In this document: positions 54,707-63,826 of the stretch, one piece after another
Layout of the letters: each line of letters begins with the position of its first letter
Numbering within the stretch: the stretch's first letter is position 1
Assembly: GCF_002798015.1 (NCBI RefSeq)
Contig: NZ_PGTZ01000007.1
Coordinates: forward strand, 186,001-250,000
Direction of reading: 5' to 3'
Length of the DNA stretch: 64,000 nucleotides
Source: Luteimicrobium subarcticum
GTDB taxonomy: Bacteria; Actinomycetota; Actinomycetes; Actinomycetales; Cellulomonadaceae
Notes under the pieces: generated by a model
What the model saw: only the letters and a program-made list of their open reading frames with translations
Database searches by the model: none
Told to the model about the DNA's origin: nothing
Position numbers and translations under genes: made by a program

Positions 54707-54747
54707 GCCTGCTGGTGCTCGGGCGGCGCCGCGCCCCGGGCTGAGCG

Positions 54748-55869
54748 TCAGCCCTGCAGGAGCTCCGCGCGCAGGACGACGCGGTCGAACAGGTTCTGGT
54801 CGATGCCCTTGCTGAGGTAGGTGCTCCAGGACCCGTAGGCCGACTGCACCTCGTCGAAGCCGGAGGCCAGGTACTCGGGGCGCACGTCGAGCAGCGGCTT
54901 GTAGATCGCGGCGTAGGCCGCCGGCATCTGCGCGAGCGTGGCGGCGTTCGCTGCGGCGCGGTAGTCGTTGCTCAGCAGGTAGTCGGCCTGCACGGTCTCC
55001 TGCGGGACGCCGAGGGTGGTCAAGAGGGCCGCCGAACCCCATCCGGTGCGGTCCTTGCCAGCGGTGCAGTGGAACACGATCGCGCCCGGCCGGTACTCGA
55101 CGAGGTCGAACAGGTCCGCGTACGCGGCCTTGCCGCTCGTCGACGACACCATCGTCTTCTCGGCGTCGACCATGAGCTGGGCGGCTGCGTCCGGGGTCGT
55201 CGGGTTGAACGACGTCGTCACCGAGCCGCCCAGGACGTCGTCGACGACGTACTTCGTGCCGGCGGGCACGCGGTCCGGGGCGCTGGCGCGCTCGTCCGCC
55301 GTGCGCAGGTCGACGTCCGTGCGGACGCCGAGGCGCTGGAGCTTCGCGAGGTCCGCGTCGGACAGGTTGTTCAGGGCGTCCGCCCGGTACACCTTGCCCA
55401 TCGCGACCCAGTGGCCGTCCGTCGTCCGGTAGCCGCCGAGGTCGCGGAAGTTGACGGTGCCGTCGAGGCGGACGAGCCGGTCCGCGAGCGTGAGCGGGAG
55501 GCCGCGGTCCGGGACGAGGCGGAACCAGCGGCGGTCGGCGGCGGCCTTCACCGTCACCGTGACGCTGCCCGTGCTGCCGCCCTGCGCGACGACGGTGCGC
55601 GTGTCGATGCCGAGCTGGTTGGCGCCGGTGTAGATGCGGACCTTCTGCACGCCCGGTGCGTTCCACGTGATCGTGAAGGTGCCGTCGCCGTGGTCGGTGA
55701 CCTGGGCGGCAGTGAAGGGGATGTCGAACGGGGAGACGGCGGTGCTCGGGGACACGGACGTTGCGGCGGACGTGGTCGCGGCGGTGGCGGCAGGTGCGGT
55801 CACGGAGACCGCGAGGGTGCCGGCGACGAGGGCCACGCCGGCGAGCAGGGGGGTGCGGTTGAGCGTCAT
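54748..55869 (-). CDS. Secreted protein tyrosine/serine phosphatase
   Basis: A 373-residue exported protein: signal peptide (about 1-30, cleavage after ATA), an N-terminal beta domain (about 45-120) and a Y_phosphatase3/DSP-like domain with NFRDLGGY near 132, VDLRTADE, and P-loop HCTAGKDRTG with Cys268. Relatives include mycobacterial PtpB, which uses phosphotyrosine, phosphoserine or phosphoinositides. Its substrate outside the cell is unknown. ATG at 55869 gives the signal peptide; a frame extension upstream has no homology. Confidence 0.88.
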   Translation of the reverse strand: MTLNRTPLLAGVALVAGTLAVSVTAPAATAATTSAATSVSPSTAVSPFDIPFTAAQVTDHGDGTFTITWNAPGVQKVRIYTGANQLGIDTRTVVAQGGSTGSVTVTVKAAADRRWFRLVPDRGLPLTLADRLVRLDGTVNFRDLGGYRTTDGHWVAMGKVYRADALNNLSDADLAKLQRLGVRTDVDLRTADERASAPDRVPAGTKYVVDDVLGGSVTTSFNPTTPDAAAQLMVDAEKTMVSSTSGKAAYADLFDLVEYRPGAIVFHCTAGKDRTGWGSAALLTTLGVPQETVQADYLLSNDYRAAANAATLAQMPAAYAAIYKPLLDVRPEYLASGFDEVQSAYGSWSTYLSKGIDQNLFDRVVLRAELLQG

Positions 55870-56019
55870 GCGTCGGACGCTGACCGGTGCGCGCGAACCC
55901 GGGGTGAACGACGCATGGCGGGCGACGATTGCCCCGGTGAACATCGCGCCGGGCGCGGCGCGGCGCGTCGATCGCTGGACAGACGCCACCGGGCGGCAGG
56001 GGTCTGGAACACTGGGCGC

Positions 56020-56970
56020 GTGACCCAGAGCATCGACTCCACGCCCGTGCTGCCTGGATGGCGCCACCTCTACTCCGGCAAGGTCCGCGACCTCTACGAG
56101 CCCGACCTCCCGGCGCTCGGCGGCGTCCACCCGCTCGGTGACGTCGTGCTCGTCGTCGTGAGCGACCGCATCTCCGCCTACGACCACGTGCTCTCCAGCG
56201 AGATCCCCGACAAGGGCGTCGTCCTCACCCAGCTCAGCCTGTGGTGGTTCGACCAGCTCGCGCACGTCGTGCCGAACCACGTCGTGTCGACGCAGGCGTC
56301 CGCCGAGCCCGGCGACGGGCTCGTGCCCGACGTGGTCGCCGGGCGGGCCATGATCTGCCGCCGCCTCGACATGTTCCCCGTCGAGTGCATCGCCCGCGGC
56401 TATCTCACCGGCTCCGGGCTCGCGGACTACCGGGCGTCCGGGGCGGTCGCCGGGATCGCGCTGCCCGACGGCCTGGTCGACGGGTCGCGGCTGCCCGAGC
56501 CGATCTTCACGCCGTCCACCAAGGCCGAGCTCGGCGAGCACGACGAGACCGTGTCGTACGAGCAGGTCGCCGCAACGGTCGGTGACGACACCGCGGGCCG
56601 CCTGCGCGACCTGACGCTCGCTGTCTACGCCCGCGCCGAGGCGGTGGCGCGCGAGCGCGGCGTGATCCTCGCCGACACCAAGCTCGAGTTCGGCGTCGAC
56701 CCCGTGACCGGCGTGACCACCCTCGGCGACGAGGTCCTCACGCCTGACTCGTCCAGGTTCTGGCCGGTCGACCTGTGGGAGCCCGGTCGCGCGCAGCCCA
56801 GCTTCGACAAGCAGTACGTCCGCGACTGGCTCACGTCCGACGCGTCCGGGTGGGACCGTCGCAGCGGCGACGCACCGCCGCCGCTGCCCGACGACGTCGT
56901 CGAGCGCACGCGCGACCGGTACCTCGAGGCGTACGAACGTCTGACGGGCTCCCCGCTCGAGCTCCGCTGA
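56020..56970 (+). CDS. purC: SAICAR synthetase
   Basis: A 316-residue enzyme of the longer type: YSGKVRDLYE (ATP loop), VSDRISAYDHVL, EIPDKGVVLTQLS, PVECIARGYLTGSG, LADTKLEFG and DKQYVRDWL are all present. It adds aspartate to CAIR in purine synthesis. GTG start at 56020; the open frame further upstream has no homology. The starts of purC and the phosphatase gene are 150 bp apart and divergent. purS and purQ lie 3 kb downstream beyond the beta-helix gene. Confidence 0.95.
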   Translation: MTQSIDSTPVLPGWRHLYSGKVRDLYEPDLPALGGVHPLGDVVLVVVSDRISAYDHVLSSEIPDKGVVLTQLSLWWFDQLAHVVPNHVVSTQASAEPGDGLVPDVVAGRAMICRRLDMFPVECIARGYLTGSGLADYRASGAVAGIALPDGLVDGSRLPEPIFTPSTKAELGEHDETVSYEQVAATVGDDTAGRLRDLTLAVYARAEAVARERGVILADTKLEFGVDPVTGVTTLGDEVLTPDSSRFWPVDLWEPGRAQPSFDKQYVRDWLTSDASGWDRRSGDAPPPLPDDVVERTRDRYLEAYERLTGSPLELR

Positions 56971-56981
56971 CCCGCCCCCAG

Positions 56982-57014
56982 CGAGCCCCCGGCGCCGAGG
57001 GCACCGGGGGCTCG
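56982..57014. terminator. Bidirectional hairpin, 11-bp perfect stem
   Basis: CGAGCCCCCGG (56982-56992) pairs with CCGGGGGCTCG (57004-57014) around 11 nt, between purC and the convergent beta-helix gene. Confidence 0.75.
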
Positions 57015-57053
57015 TGCCGGCCGTGGAGGCCGGGCCGTTCTGCAGGTCGGACG

Positions 57054-59660
57054 TCAGCTCACGACGACGCCGTTCGCGACGGTGATCTTCTCCGTCACGG
57101 TCGTCTTGTCGCCGTCCTTGTCGGTCGCCGTCGCGAGCAGCGTGTGGACGCCGTCGCTCAGGGTCGTGGTGTCGAGCTGGTACGTCTGGACGCCCGCGGT
57201 GGGCTGGTAGACGTACTGCAGGCCGGCCGAGTCGATCCGCAGGTTGTAGGCCTGCGGGTTGAGGCTGTCGAGCTTGACCTTCACGGCGGTCCTCCCGCTG
57301 ACGGTGGCACCGTCGGCGGGCGTCTTGAAGGTGAGCTCGGGCGCGTTCTTGATCGTGAACGTCACGGTCTTCTCGACGCCCTTGCCGTTCGTGCCGATCG
57401 CGTCGACCTTGAGCCCGTACGTGCCGTCGGCGAGCGTCGTGGTGTCGACGACGAGCTTCGGGTGCGTGCCGGTGTTGGTGGACCCGGGGGCCTTGGTGTT
57501 GTCGGTCACCCAGGTGTGCCCCGCGCCCTTGTTGAGCTCGATGTACGTGTAGGACACGTCGGACGCGTCGTCGTCGAGGACGACCTTGAACGCGACCTTG
57601 CCGGACACGGTGTCGCCGTCCGCGACGGACACGGACGAGATCGTGGGCGGCAGCGGACCCGGGTAGGTCTCCAGGTAGGTGGTCGAGTCCTCGTTCGACC
57701 CGGCGACCGACGCCTTGCCCGCGTCGTTGACGACGTGGTTGATGCCGCCGACACCGTTGAGGAACCGCGACACGGCGTGCGTGAACGTGACGTCCTTGGT
57801 GACGGGGGCGGTGATGGCGGACTCCAGACGGATGTCGGAGCCGTCGTTGCGCGTCGTGTCGAAGAACGAGTAGACGCCCAGACCGGACGCGCTGTGGTGC
57901 TTCACGTCGGGCGCGACGGCGTACGCGGCGTACCCCTTGCGGTCGCCGTCCATCCACGCGGACTGCGTCGGCGGGTCGTACGGGATCTCCGACTGGAAGA
58001 ACACCGTGGTGCCGGACTCACCGTTCCAGACGACCTGCTGCTTCTGGTAGTGCTCGACGAACAGGCCGGTCGCGGTGACGTGCGCGCCGTTGACGACGAG
58101 CCCGTGGTCCGCCGTGTTCTGGTCCCACCCGACTCCGGCGCCGTGGTCGGCACGCCACGACCAGATGTCGTCGAGGAGCGTGTACGGGGTGTTGACCTGG
58201 ATGGCGGTCTCGACCTTGCCGGCGTGCGCGCCGCCCACGCGGACGAACACGTCGGACAGCGTGGTGGGGTCGGTCGCGTCGCCCTTGGTGGTGCCGGCGG
58301 TGCCGACCTGCACGAGGACGTCGGACTTCACGGCGCCGGCGTCGACGGTGATGCCGGCGATCTTGATGCCCTTGACGTCACCGGTGACGATCGCGGCGGT
58401 CCCGTTGGTGGGGGAGAGCGTCGCCATGCCGAGGCCGAGGACGACCTGGTTGGCCTTCGGGACGGTGAGCGCCGCCTCGAGCGAGTAGACGCCCGGCGTC
58501 AGGACGAGGTTCTTGCCCTTCTTGAGCTGCGCGTTGATCGCCGCGGCCGTGTCGCCCGGGTGGGCGATGGAGAAGGACGACAGGGGGAGCGAGGTCCCGG
58601 AGTCGTCGCCGCCGGCCCACGACACGCCCGACGAGCCCGTGCGGGCGTCGGGCACGAAGACCGCGTACCCGTGGTTCGCGTCCCAGGTGACGAACGGCGC
58701 GTCACGGCTCACGGGCACCTTGTCGACGACCGTGTACGCGGGCGTCGGGTAGGTGAGCTGGTCGGCGGTGACCTTGCCGGACGGCGTGGTGTAGGTCGCG
58801 TCGGCGTTCACGCCGGCGAGGACCTGGTTCCACACGGAGCCGTCCCACGTCTGCAGCTGGCTGTCCTGCGTGTACCACTGCTGCTGCGAGCCGGACGTGA
58901 CGGTGCCGGACACGCGGGAGTCGGAGAGGTAGCCGCCCGATGCGAACCCGCCGAAGCGCGGGAACACGGACAGGCTGCCGGTGATGTCCATGCGACGCAG
59001 CGGCGCCGCCTGCGACACGGCCCAGCGGAGCTGGTGCGCGTCGGCGACGCCCTCGGGCGACAGGATGCCGTCCGGGTTGCTGTCGGACGGGTAGCAGACG
59101 CCCTTGACGCCGGTGTCGCCGGCGACGGGCTGCTGGATCGGGTTGATCTTCATGTTCGACATCGAGCGCCAGAAGACGGTGAGCGAGCTGTCGCCCCCGT
59201 CCCAGTTGTCCCACGGGCAGTGGGTCTGCGGGGGGACGCCCTCGGCGTGGACGGCACCGTTGATGGTGACGTCGTCCGGGTTCGCGCCGAGGCCGGAGAC
59301 GGTCTCGTAGTAGCCGACCTGGCCGTTGACGACGCCCGTGGCCGTCGCGGGGTTGTCCTGCCCCGCCGCGGACCCGTAGGTGCCGGGCTTGAAGAAGAAC
59401 GCGTGCCGGTCGGTGCCGAACTCGGAGTAGTTCTGTGCGCTCGCGAGAGCGGCGTTGATGTCGTCGACCGACATGCTCGGGTCGAAGACGGTGACGTTCG
59501 GACCGAACGGGTTGTCCCCGGTCGCGGCGGACGCCGACGGGGCCGCGATGATCGCGCCCGCGAGGCCGGTGGCGACGAGCGCGCCGGCGGCGAGCCCTGA
59601 CGTGGCGCGCAGTGCGCCGTTCCGGGACCGCGTACGGGCCCGGCGGTGTGCGGATGTCAC
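57054..59660 (-). CDS. Large secreted right-handed beta-helix protein with Ig-like C terminus
   Basis: An 868-residue exported protein. Signal peptide (about 1-45, basic start, cleavage after ASA), then a beta-helix domain (about 46-650) with [42 protein letters not shown] and [11 protein letters not shown], then two Ig-like modules (about 660-760 and 765-868). From memory, similar Streptomyces proteins are labelled coagulation factor 5/8 or adenylyl cyclase, neither of which fits. It resembles GH55/pectate-lyase-like helices, so a polysaccharide substrate is plausible but unproven. GTG follows AAGGGAG. Confidence 0.78.
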   Translation of the reverse strand: MTSAHRRARTRSRNGALRATSGLAAGALVATGLAGAIIAAPSASAATGDNPFGPNVTVFDPSMSVDDINAALASAQNYSEFGTDRHAFFFKPGTYGSAAGQDNPATATGVVNGQVGYYETVSGLGANPDDVTINGAVHAEGVPPQTHCPWDNWDGGDSSLTVFWRSMSNMKINPIQQPVAGDTGVKGVCYPSDSNPDGILSPEGVADAHQLRWAVSQAAPLRRMDITGSLSVFPRFGGFASGGYLSDSRVSGTVTSGSQQQWYTQDSQLQTWDGSVWNQVLAGVNADATYTTPSGKVTADQLTYPTPAYTVVDKVPVSRDAPFVTWDANHGYAVFVPDARTGSSGVSWAGGDDSGTSLPLSSFSIAHPGDTAAAINAQLKKGKNLVLTPGVYSLEAALTVPKANQVVLGLGMATLSPTNGTAAIVTGDVKGIKIAGITVDAGAVKSDVLVQVGTAGTTKGDATDPTTLSDVFVRVGGAHAGKVETAIQVNTPYTLLDDIWSWRADHGAGVGWDQNTADHGLVVNGAHVTATGLFVEHYQKQQVVWNGESGTTVFFQSEIPYDPPTQSAWMDGDRKGYAAYAVAPDVKHHSASGLGVYSFFDTTRNDGSDIRLESAITAPVTKDVTFTHAVSRFLNGVGGINHVVNDAGKASVAGSNEDSTTYLETYPGPLPPTISSVSVADGDTVSGKVAFKVVLDDDASDVSYTYIELNKGAGHTWVTDNTKAPGSTNTGTHPKLVVDTTTLADGTYGLKVDAIGTNGKGVEKTVTFTIKNAPELTFKTPADGATVSGRTAVKVKLDSLNPQAYNLRIDSAGLQYVYQPTAGVQTYQLDTTTLSDGVHTLLATATDKDGDKTTVTEKITVANGVVVS

Positions 59661-59780
59661 TTCTCGTGTTCTCCCTTGAACGCGAGCACCGACCCCGTCC
59701 CGCGGCTCCGCTGCCGGTGGGGGAGGCTCGATGGTTGTGCACAGCACGGGTGCGTCTCCAGGCGGAGCCACGCGCTGCGG

Positions 59781-59799
59781 GCGTCACGCTACGTGACGC
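59781..59799. promoter_or_regulatory. Palindrome in the divergent beta-helix/purS region
   Basis: GCGTCACG and CGTGACGC form an 8-bp perfect dyad around CTA. It is placed between divergent genes, as an operator would be. Confidence 0.45.
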
Positions 59800-59908
59800 A
59801 GGTCACCCGCGCCAAGCGGCGCCGGGCCGGTCCACCGGGTGAAACCGTGCTCGCGATCGGGCCTCGGGCTGCGGCCGAGGACGCGCGCCGACGCCCGCGC
59901 GACGCCGG

Positions 59909-59914
59909 TAGACT
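59909..59914 (+). promoter_or_regulatory. -10 box TAGACT of purSQ
   Basis: TAGACT lies 77 bp before the purS start and is the only good plus-strand -10 candidate in the gap. Confidence 0.4.
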
Positions 59915-59991
59915 GCTCCCGGACCCCCGCCCCGCGCCGCGCCTGCCAGCACCTGCCGGCCGCGCCCGGCGCATCCTTCGAAGGAGCCCCC

Positions 59992-60282
59992 GTGGGACGC
60001 GTAGTCGTCGACGTCATGCCCAAGCCCGAGATCCTCGACCCGCAGGGGAAGGCCGTCGCCGGCGCCCTGCCGCGGCTCGGGTTCGACGGGTTCGTGTCCG
60101 TCCGTCAGGGCAAGCGGTTCGAGCTCGAGGTCGAGGGCGACGTGACGCCCGAGGTCCTCGCGGCCGCGCAGCGTGCCGCCGAGACGGTGCTCTCGAACCC
60201 GGTGATCGAGGACGTCGTGCGCGTCGCGGCGATCGAGGCCGACGCGATCGCCGGCACGATCGTCGACGGGACCCACGCCTGA
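59992..60282 (+). CDS. purS: FGAM synthase, PurS subunit
   Basis: A 96-residue small subunit: [20 protein letters not shown] and [19 protein letters not shown] are the family motifs. It bridges PurL and PurQ in the three-part FGAM synthase. GTG start follows GAAGGAG. Its stop overlaps the purQ start (TGATG). Between it and the beta-helix gene is a 331-bp divergent region holding the palindrome at 59781. Confidence 0.94.
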   Translation: MGRVVVDVMPKPEILDPQGKAVAGALPRLGFDGFVSVRQGKRFELEVEGDVTPEVLAAAQRAAETVLSNPVIEDVVRVAAIEADAIAGTIVDGTHA

Positions 60283-60995
60283 TGAGCGCGCTCGGTGCCG
60301 CCCGCGTCGGCGTCGTCACGTTCCCCGGCACGCTCGACGACCGGGACGCGGCCCGTGCGGTGCGCCTGGCGGGCGGTGAGGCCGTGTCCCTGTGGCACGG
60401 CGACGCCGACCTGCACGGTGTCGACGCCGTGGTGCTGCCCGGCGGGTTCTCCTACGGCGACTACCTGCGCGCCGGGGCGATCAGCCGGTTCGCGCCCGTC
60501 ATGGAGCAGGTCGTCGACGCCGCCCACGGCGGGATGCCCGTGCTGGGCATCTGCAACGGCTTCCAGGTCCTCACCGAGGTGCACCTGCTGCCCGGTTCGA
60601 TGATCAAGAACGACCACCTGCACTTCGTGTGCCGCGAGCAGACCCTCGTGGTCGAGAACGCGTCGACCGCGTGGACGAACCAGTACGCGCAGGGTCAGAA
60701 GATCGTCGTGCCGCTGAAGAACCAGGACGGCCAGTACGTCGCCGACGAGCACACGCTCGACGAGCTCGAGGGCGAGGGCCGCGTCGCGTTCCGCTACGAC
60801 GGCTGGAACCCGAACGGGTCGCGTCGCGGCATCGCGGGCGTCACGAACGCACGCGGCAACGTGGTCGGCCTCATGCCGCACCCGGAGCACGCGGTCGAGG
60901 CCGGGTTCGGCCCCGAGTCGGCGGAGGGCCACAAGGCCGGCACGGACGGCCTCGGGTTCTTCACGTCGGTGCTCGCGAGCCTCGTCTCCGCCTGA
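60282..60995 (+). CDS. purQ: FGAM synthase, glutaminase subunit PurQ
   Basis: A 237-residue class I glutamine amidotransferase with nucleophile Cys in [10 protein letters not shown] and the His/Glu pair in [10 protein letters not shown]. It supplies ammonia to PurL in FGAM synthesis. ATG overlaps purS by one base. purL does not follow; the next gene is kinase-like, so the PurL subunit must be encoded outside this window. Confidence 0.95.
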   Translation: MSALGAARVGVVTFPGTLDDRDAARAVRLAGGEAVSLWHGDADLHGVDAVVLPGGFSYGDYLRAGAISRFAPVMEQVVDAAHGGMPVLGICNGFQVLTEVHLLPGSMIKNDHLHFVCREQTLVVENASTAWTNQYAQGQKIVVPLKNQDGQYVADEHTLDELEGEGRVAFRYDGWNPNGSRRGIAGVTNARGNVVGLMPHPEHAVEAGFGPESAEGHKAGTDGLGFFTSVLASLVSA

Positions 60996-61022
60996 CGCAC
61001 GACTGCCGACGGTCGGGCTGAC

Positions 61023-61829
61023 GTGTCGCGCACACCGCTCGCCGCCGTCCCGCACGGTCCGGTCGTGGTCCCGGAGGCGGTGCGGCGCGTCGCCGGGGGC
61101 TCGGCCGGTCACGAAGGCACCGCGGCGGCCGTCGAACCGGTCCCCGTGTGGCGCAACGAGGCCGGCGGCCTGACGTTCCGGCTCGGGCCCGAGTCGGGCG
61201 CGAGCACGCGGTACGTGAAGTGGGCGCCCGTCGGCGCGGCGGACCTCGACCTGGCGGCCGAGGCCGTCCGGCTCAGGTGGGCGTCGCCGTTCACTCCCGT
61301 CCCGCCGGTGCTGGACGCGGGCGAGGACGCCGACGGCTCGTGGCTCGTGACCGCGGCCGTGCCGGGCGCCAGCGCGGTCGACCCCGTCTGGCTCGACCGT
61401 CCGCGGGACGCCGTCCGCGCGATCGGCGAGGGCCTCCGCGCCCTGCACGACGCCCTCCCGGTGGACGGCTGCCCGTTCGGCTGGGGCGTGGACGAGCGAC
61501 TCGCCCGGTCGGTCGCCGACGGCGTGCACACGGACGCCGAGCGCGCGGCCGCCCTGCGCGCCCGGGCGCCGGACGTCGACCGGCTCGTCGTCTGCCACGG
61601 CGACGCTTGCGCCCCCAACACCCTGCTCACCGACGACGGGCGCTGGTCCGCGCACGTCGACCTCGGCCGCCTCGGCGTCGCGGACCGCTGGGCCGACCTC
61701 GCCGTCGCGACCTGGAGCACGCAGTGGAACTACGGTCCCGGCTGGGAGGACGAGCTCCTCGCCGCGTACGGCGTCGCGCCCGATCCGGACCGCACCGCCT
61801 TCTACCGGGAGCTGTGGGACGCGACGTGA
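61023..61829 (+). CDS. APH(3')-like phosphotransferase
   Basis: A 268-residue protein-kinase-fold enzyme with the catalytic loop VCHGDACAPNTLL (H-G-D-x4-N) and the metal motif VDLGRLGVADRWADLAVA. The layout is that of aminoglycoside 3'-phosphotransferases, but many chromosomal relatives phosphorylate other small molecules, and resistance should not be assumed. GTG start 27 bp after purQ on the same strand, so it may share the purSQ transcript. Confidence 0.85.
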   Translation: MSRTPLAAVPHGPVVVPEAVRRVAGGSAGHEGTAAAVEPVPVWRNEAGGLTFRLGPESGASTRYVKWAPVGAADLDLAAEAVRLRWASPFTPVPPVLDAGEDADGSWLVTAAVPGASAVDPVWLDRPRDAVRAIGEGLRALHDALPVDGCPFGWGVDERLARSVADGVHTDAERAAALRARAPDVDRLVVCHGDACAPNTLLTDDGRWSAHVDLGRLGVADRWADLAVATWSTQWNYGPGWEDELLAAYGVAPDPDRTAFYRELWDAT

Positions 61830-61842
61830 CGGGTCGAGCGGG

Positions 61843-61848
61843 TAGCGT
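61843..61848 (+). promoter_or_regulatory. -10 box TAGCGT, leaderless promoter of a lipoprotein gene
   Basis: TAGCGT ends 7 nt before the GTG at 61856. Confidence 0.5.
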
Positions 61849-61855
61849 CCGGGGC

Positions 61856-62476
61856 GTGCCCTCGTCCCGCGTCCGCCGCCTGACGTCCGTCGCCGTGCTG
61901 CTTGCCGGGGCGACGTCCGTGCTCGTCGGGTGCGGCGCGCCCGCGCCGCTCTCGTGCGCGGCGATCGACGCGCAGGCGTTCAGCAGCCCGGAGCAGCTCG
62001 CGCAGGCGTCGTCGGTGATCGTCCGGGGGCACGTGACGGCGGCGTCCACGCCCCGCAAGAACCAGGTGTCCGGGCTGGTCAACGAGACCTTCACGGTCGC
62101 CGTGGACGACACCCTCGGCGCCCCGGCGACCGCGTCCGCTGGCACCGACTCGGCGGCCGCCACCGCTGCCGGCACCGAGCCGTCGGCCGGCGCGGAGTCG
62201 TTCGTCGTCCTGACGGTGCTGAATCCGCGCTGCCCGGGCGCCGGCGGGACGCCCACGCCGGGCTACCAGGACGCGCCGCTCGCGAGCGAGGTCCCCGCCG
62301 CCGGGACGGACGGCGTCTTCTTCCTCGGTGAGCCGGCCGAGGCCGCCGGCGGTCTGCGCGGCGTGCTCGGCTACGCGGTCGTCGACGGCGACGACGCCAC
62401 CTTCGCGGCCGTCGCGGGCACGCTGCGCGGCACGACGGTCCCCGTGACCGACCTCGACGACCTGAGCGTCGGCTGA
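61856..62476 (+). CDS. Lipoprotein of unknown function
   Basis: A 206-residue protein with a lipoprotein signal (VPSSRVRRLTSVAVLLAG, lipobox LVGC near residue 24). The mature part is Ala/Thr-rich with a central low-complexity segment (about 90-115) and a strand-rich region; one further Cys (in NPRCPGAG) could pair with one near the N terminus (LSCAAID). No family recognised. The start is supported by the -10 box 7 nt upstream. A DUF4333 gene follows after 16 bp. Confidence 0.7.
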   Translation: MPSSRVRRLTSVAVLLAGATSVLVGCGAPAPLSCAAIDAQAFSSPEQLAQASSVIVRGHVTAASTPRKNQVSGLVNETFTVAVDDTLGAPATASAGTDSAAATAAGTEPSAGAESFVVLTVLNPRCPGAGGTPTPGYQDAPLASEVPAAGTDGVFFLGEPAEAAGGLRGVLGYAVVDGDDATFAAVAGTLRGTTVPVTDLDDLSVG

Positions 62477-62492
62477 GTGAGAGGTTCCCCGG

Positions 62493-62861
62493 ATGGCCGG
62501 CCCCCGGGGAACCGATGACCTCGTCCGCGGGGCGGCCGTCGCGCTCGCCGGCTGCAGCGTGCACGTGAGCACGGGCGGCGACTCCGGCACCGAGCTGTCG
62601 GGCGACAAGGTCGCGGCCATCGCCGAGTCCTCGCTCGAGAAGTCGGTGGGCGAGCGCCCCGACGTCGAGTGCCCGGACAGCATCACCCTGAAGGTCGGCG
62701 AGACGTCGCGGTGCACCCTGACCGACCCGTCCACGGGAACGCAGTACGGCATGACCGTGTCGGTCAAGGACGACGCGTCCGACGGTTCCGGCCTGTACTC
62801 CAGGTCGACCAGACTCCGAAGCCCTAGGCCGGAGCGCCTCAGAGCCCCGCGACGAGGTTGA
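62493..62861 (+). pseudogene. DUF4333 lipoprotein, apparently frameshifted
   Basis: A 122-residue frame whose middle (about 20-100: LAGCSVHVSTGGDSG, then a DUF4333 fold with two Cys in VECPDSITLKVGETSRCTL) is a small lipoprotein domain. The end does not fit: after DGSG the frame becomes basic and runs 23 bp into the next gene. In the +2 phase the same DNA gives PVLQVDQTPKP and a stop (62825-62827), a normal DUF4333 ending, so one base seems lost near 62790-62800. The signal sequence also looks short. Either a recent mutation or a sequencing error. Confidence 0.6.
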
Positions 62862-63531
62862 TCAGCGCCGCGAGGATCACGGTCCCGAACAGGTACGACA
62901 GCAGCGCGTGGTTGATCGCGATGCGGCGCATCTGCGAGGACCCGAGGTCCGTGTCGGAGATCGCGTAGCTCATCCCGACGGTGAACGCGACGTACGCGAA
63001 GTCGGAGTAGCGCGGCGGCTCGTCCTGATGGAAGTCGACGCCGCCCGCGGCGTCGCCGTCAGGTCCAGGGGCACAGTACGTCCGCGCGTACGCGAGCGCG
63101 TAGAGGGTGTGGATCGTCGCCCACGACGCGACGGCACCGAGGATCGCGACCCCGGCGGCGGCCGCCTTGTCGGTGGTGCTGGTGCCGAAGAACACGAACG
63201 CGACCCCGACGACGCTCGCGAGCGCCGCGACGACGAGCACGAGGTGCGTCGTGCGCCGGGTCGGGTCCTCACGGGTGGCGTGCGTGGCCGTGTCGTCGGC
63301 GTCGAGCGGCCACAGGTGCAGCCATGTCCAGCCGACGAACAGCGCAGCCGTCACGATCCACCCGGCGAGGACGCTGAGGCCGACGTGTCCGGTCGTGAGC
63401 GCGCCGACCGTCCCGGCGACTGCTCCGCCCGCGGCACCGACGGCGAGCTTGAGCCCGGGGGAGGTGCGGGCCGGCTCAGGGGGAACGTCCGACGGATCGG
63501 GTCGGGGCGTCGTCGCGTCCTCGGAGGTCAC
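62839..63531 (-). CDS. DUF1345 membrane protein
   Basis: A 230-residue protein with five membrane helices and the DUF1345 segment YSDFAYVAFTVGMSYAISDTDL followed by R-R-I-A-I-N-H-A-L-L-S-Y-L-F-G. Function unknown. The first 30 residues are a Pro/Asp/Glu-rich cytoplasmic stretch. GTG at 63531 was preferred over a TTG 12 bp upstream. Convergent with the frameshifted DUF4333 gene, whose intended stop lies just before this gene ends. Confidence 0.85.
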   Translation of the reverse strand: MTSEDATTPRPDPSDVPPEPARTSPGLKLAVGAAGGAVAGTVGALTTGHVGLSVLAGWIVTAALFVGWTWLHLWPLDADDTATHATREDPTRRTTHLVLVVAALASVVGVAFVFFGTSTTDKAAAAGVAILGAVASWATIHTLYALAYARTYCAPGPDGDAAGGVDFHQDEPPRYSDFAYVAFTVGMSYAISDTDLGSSQMRRIAINHALLSYLFGTVILAALINLVAGL

Positions 63532-63582
63532 GGCGCCAGTCAAGCACTGTCGGGCACCGGGTGGGCGTCAGTCCGCCCGGCT

Positions 63583-63661
63583 TTCGTGACGCCACGCACC
63601 CGAGCCGCCCCTCGACGGCTGGGGTTTCGTGACGCCACGCACCACAGTTGCCCCTCGACGG
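63583..63661 (-). repeat. Dispersed repeat, two direct copies of 36 bp
   Basis: Copies at 63583-63618 and 63626-63661 share TTCGTGACGCCACGCAC at the start and GCCCCTCGACGG at the end, with a variable centre. Confidence 0.8.
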
Positions 63662-63728
63662 CGGTCCGGCGTGCCGTCGATCCTCGGTATGGCGCGGTTC
63701 TGGGCGGTTTCGGCGGCGGTTCCGTCGG

Positions 63729-63806
63729 GGCTCGGGTGCGTGGCGTCACGAACACCGCGCGGCAGCGACGCGCAGCGGGGCGGGCTCGGGTGCGTGGCGT
63801 CACGAA
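63729..63806 (+). repeat. Dispersed repeat, two direct copies in opposite orientation
   Basis: Copies begin at 63729 and 63783 (54-bp period), each with 24 bp (63729-63752, 63783-63806) that is the exact reverse complement of 63583-63606; similarity continues another 18 bp. The four copies could fold into a large stem. Confidence 0.85.
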
Positions 63807-63826
63807 CACCGCGCGGCAGCGACGGA

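Noticed and set aside
61023-61829. Aminoglycoside resistance gene
   Set aside because: The kinase motifs fit APH, but chromosomal relatives often have other substrates; no sign of a mobile element or resistance context.
63583-63806. CRISPR array
   Set aside because: Repeats face both ways, spacing is 43 to 103 bp and irregular, spacers are not unique sequence, and no cas genes are present.
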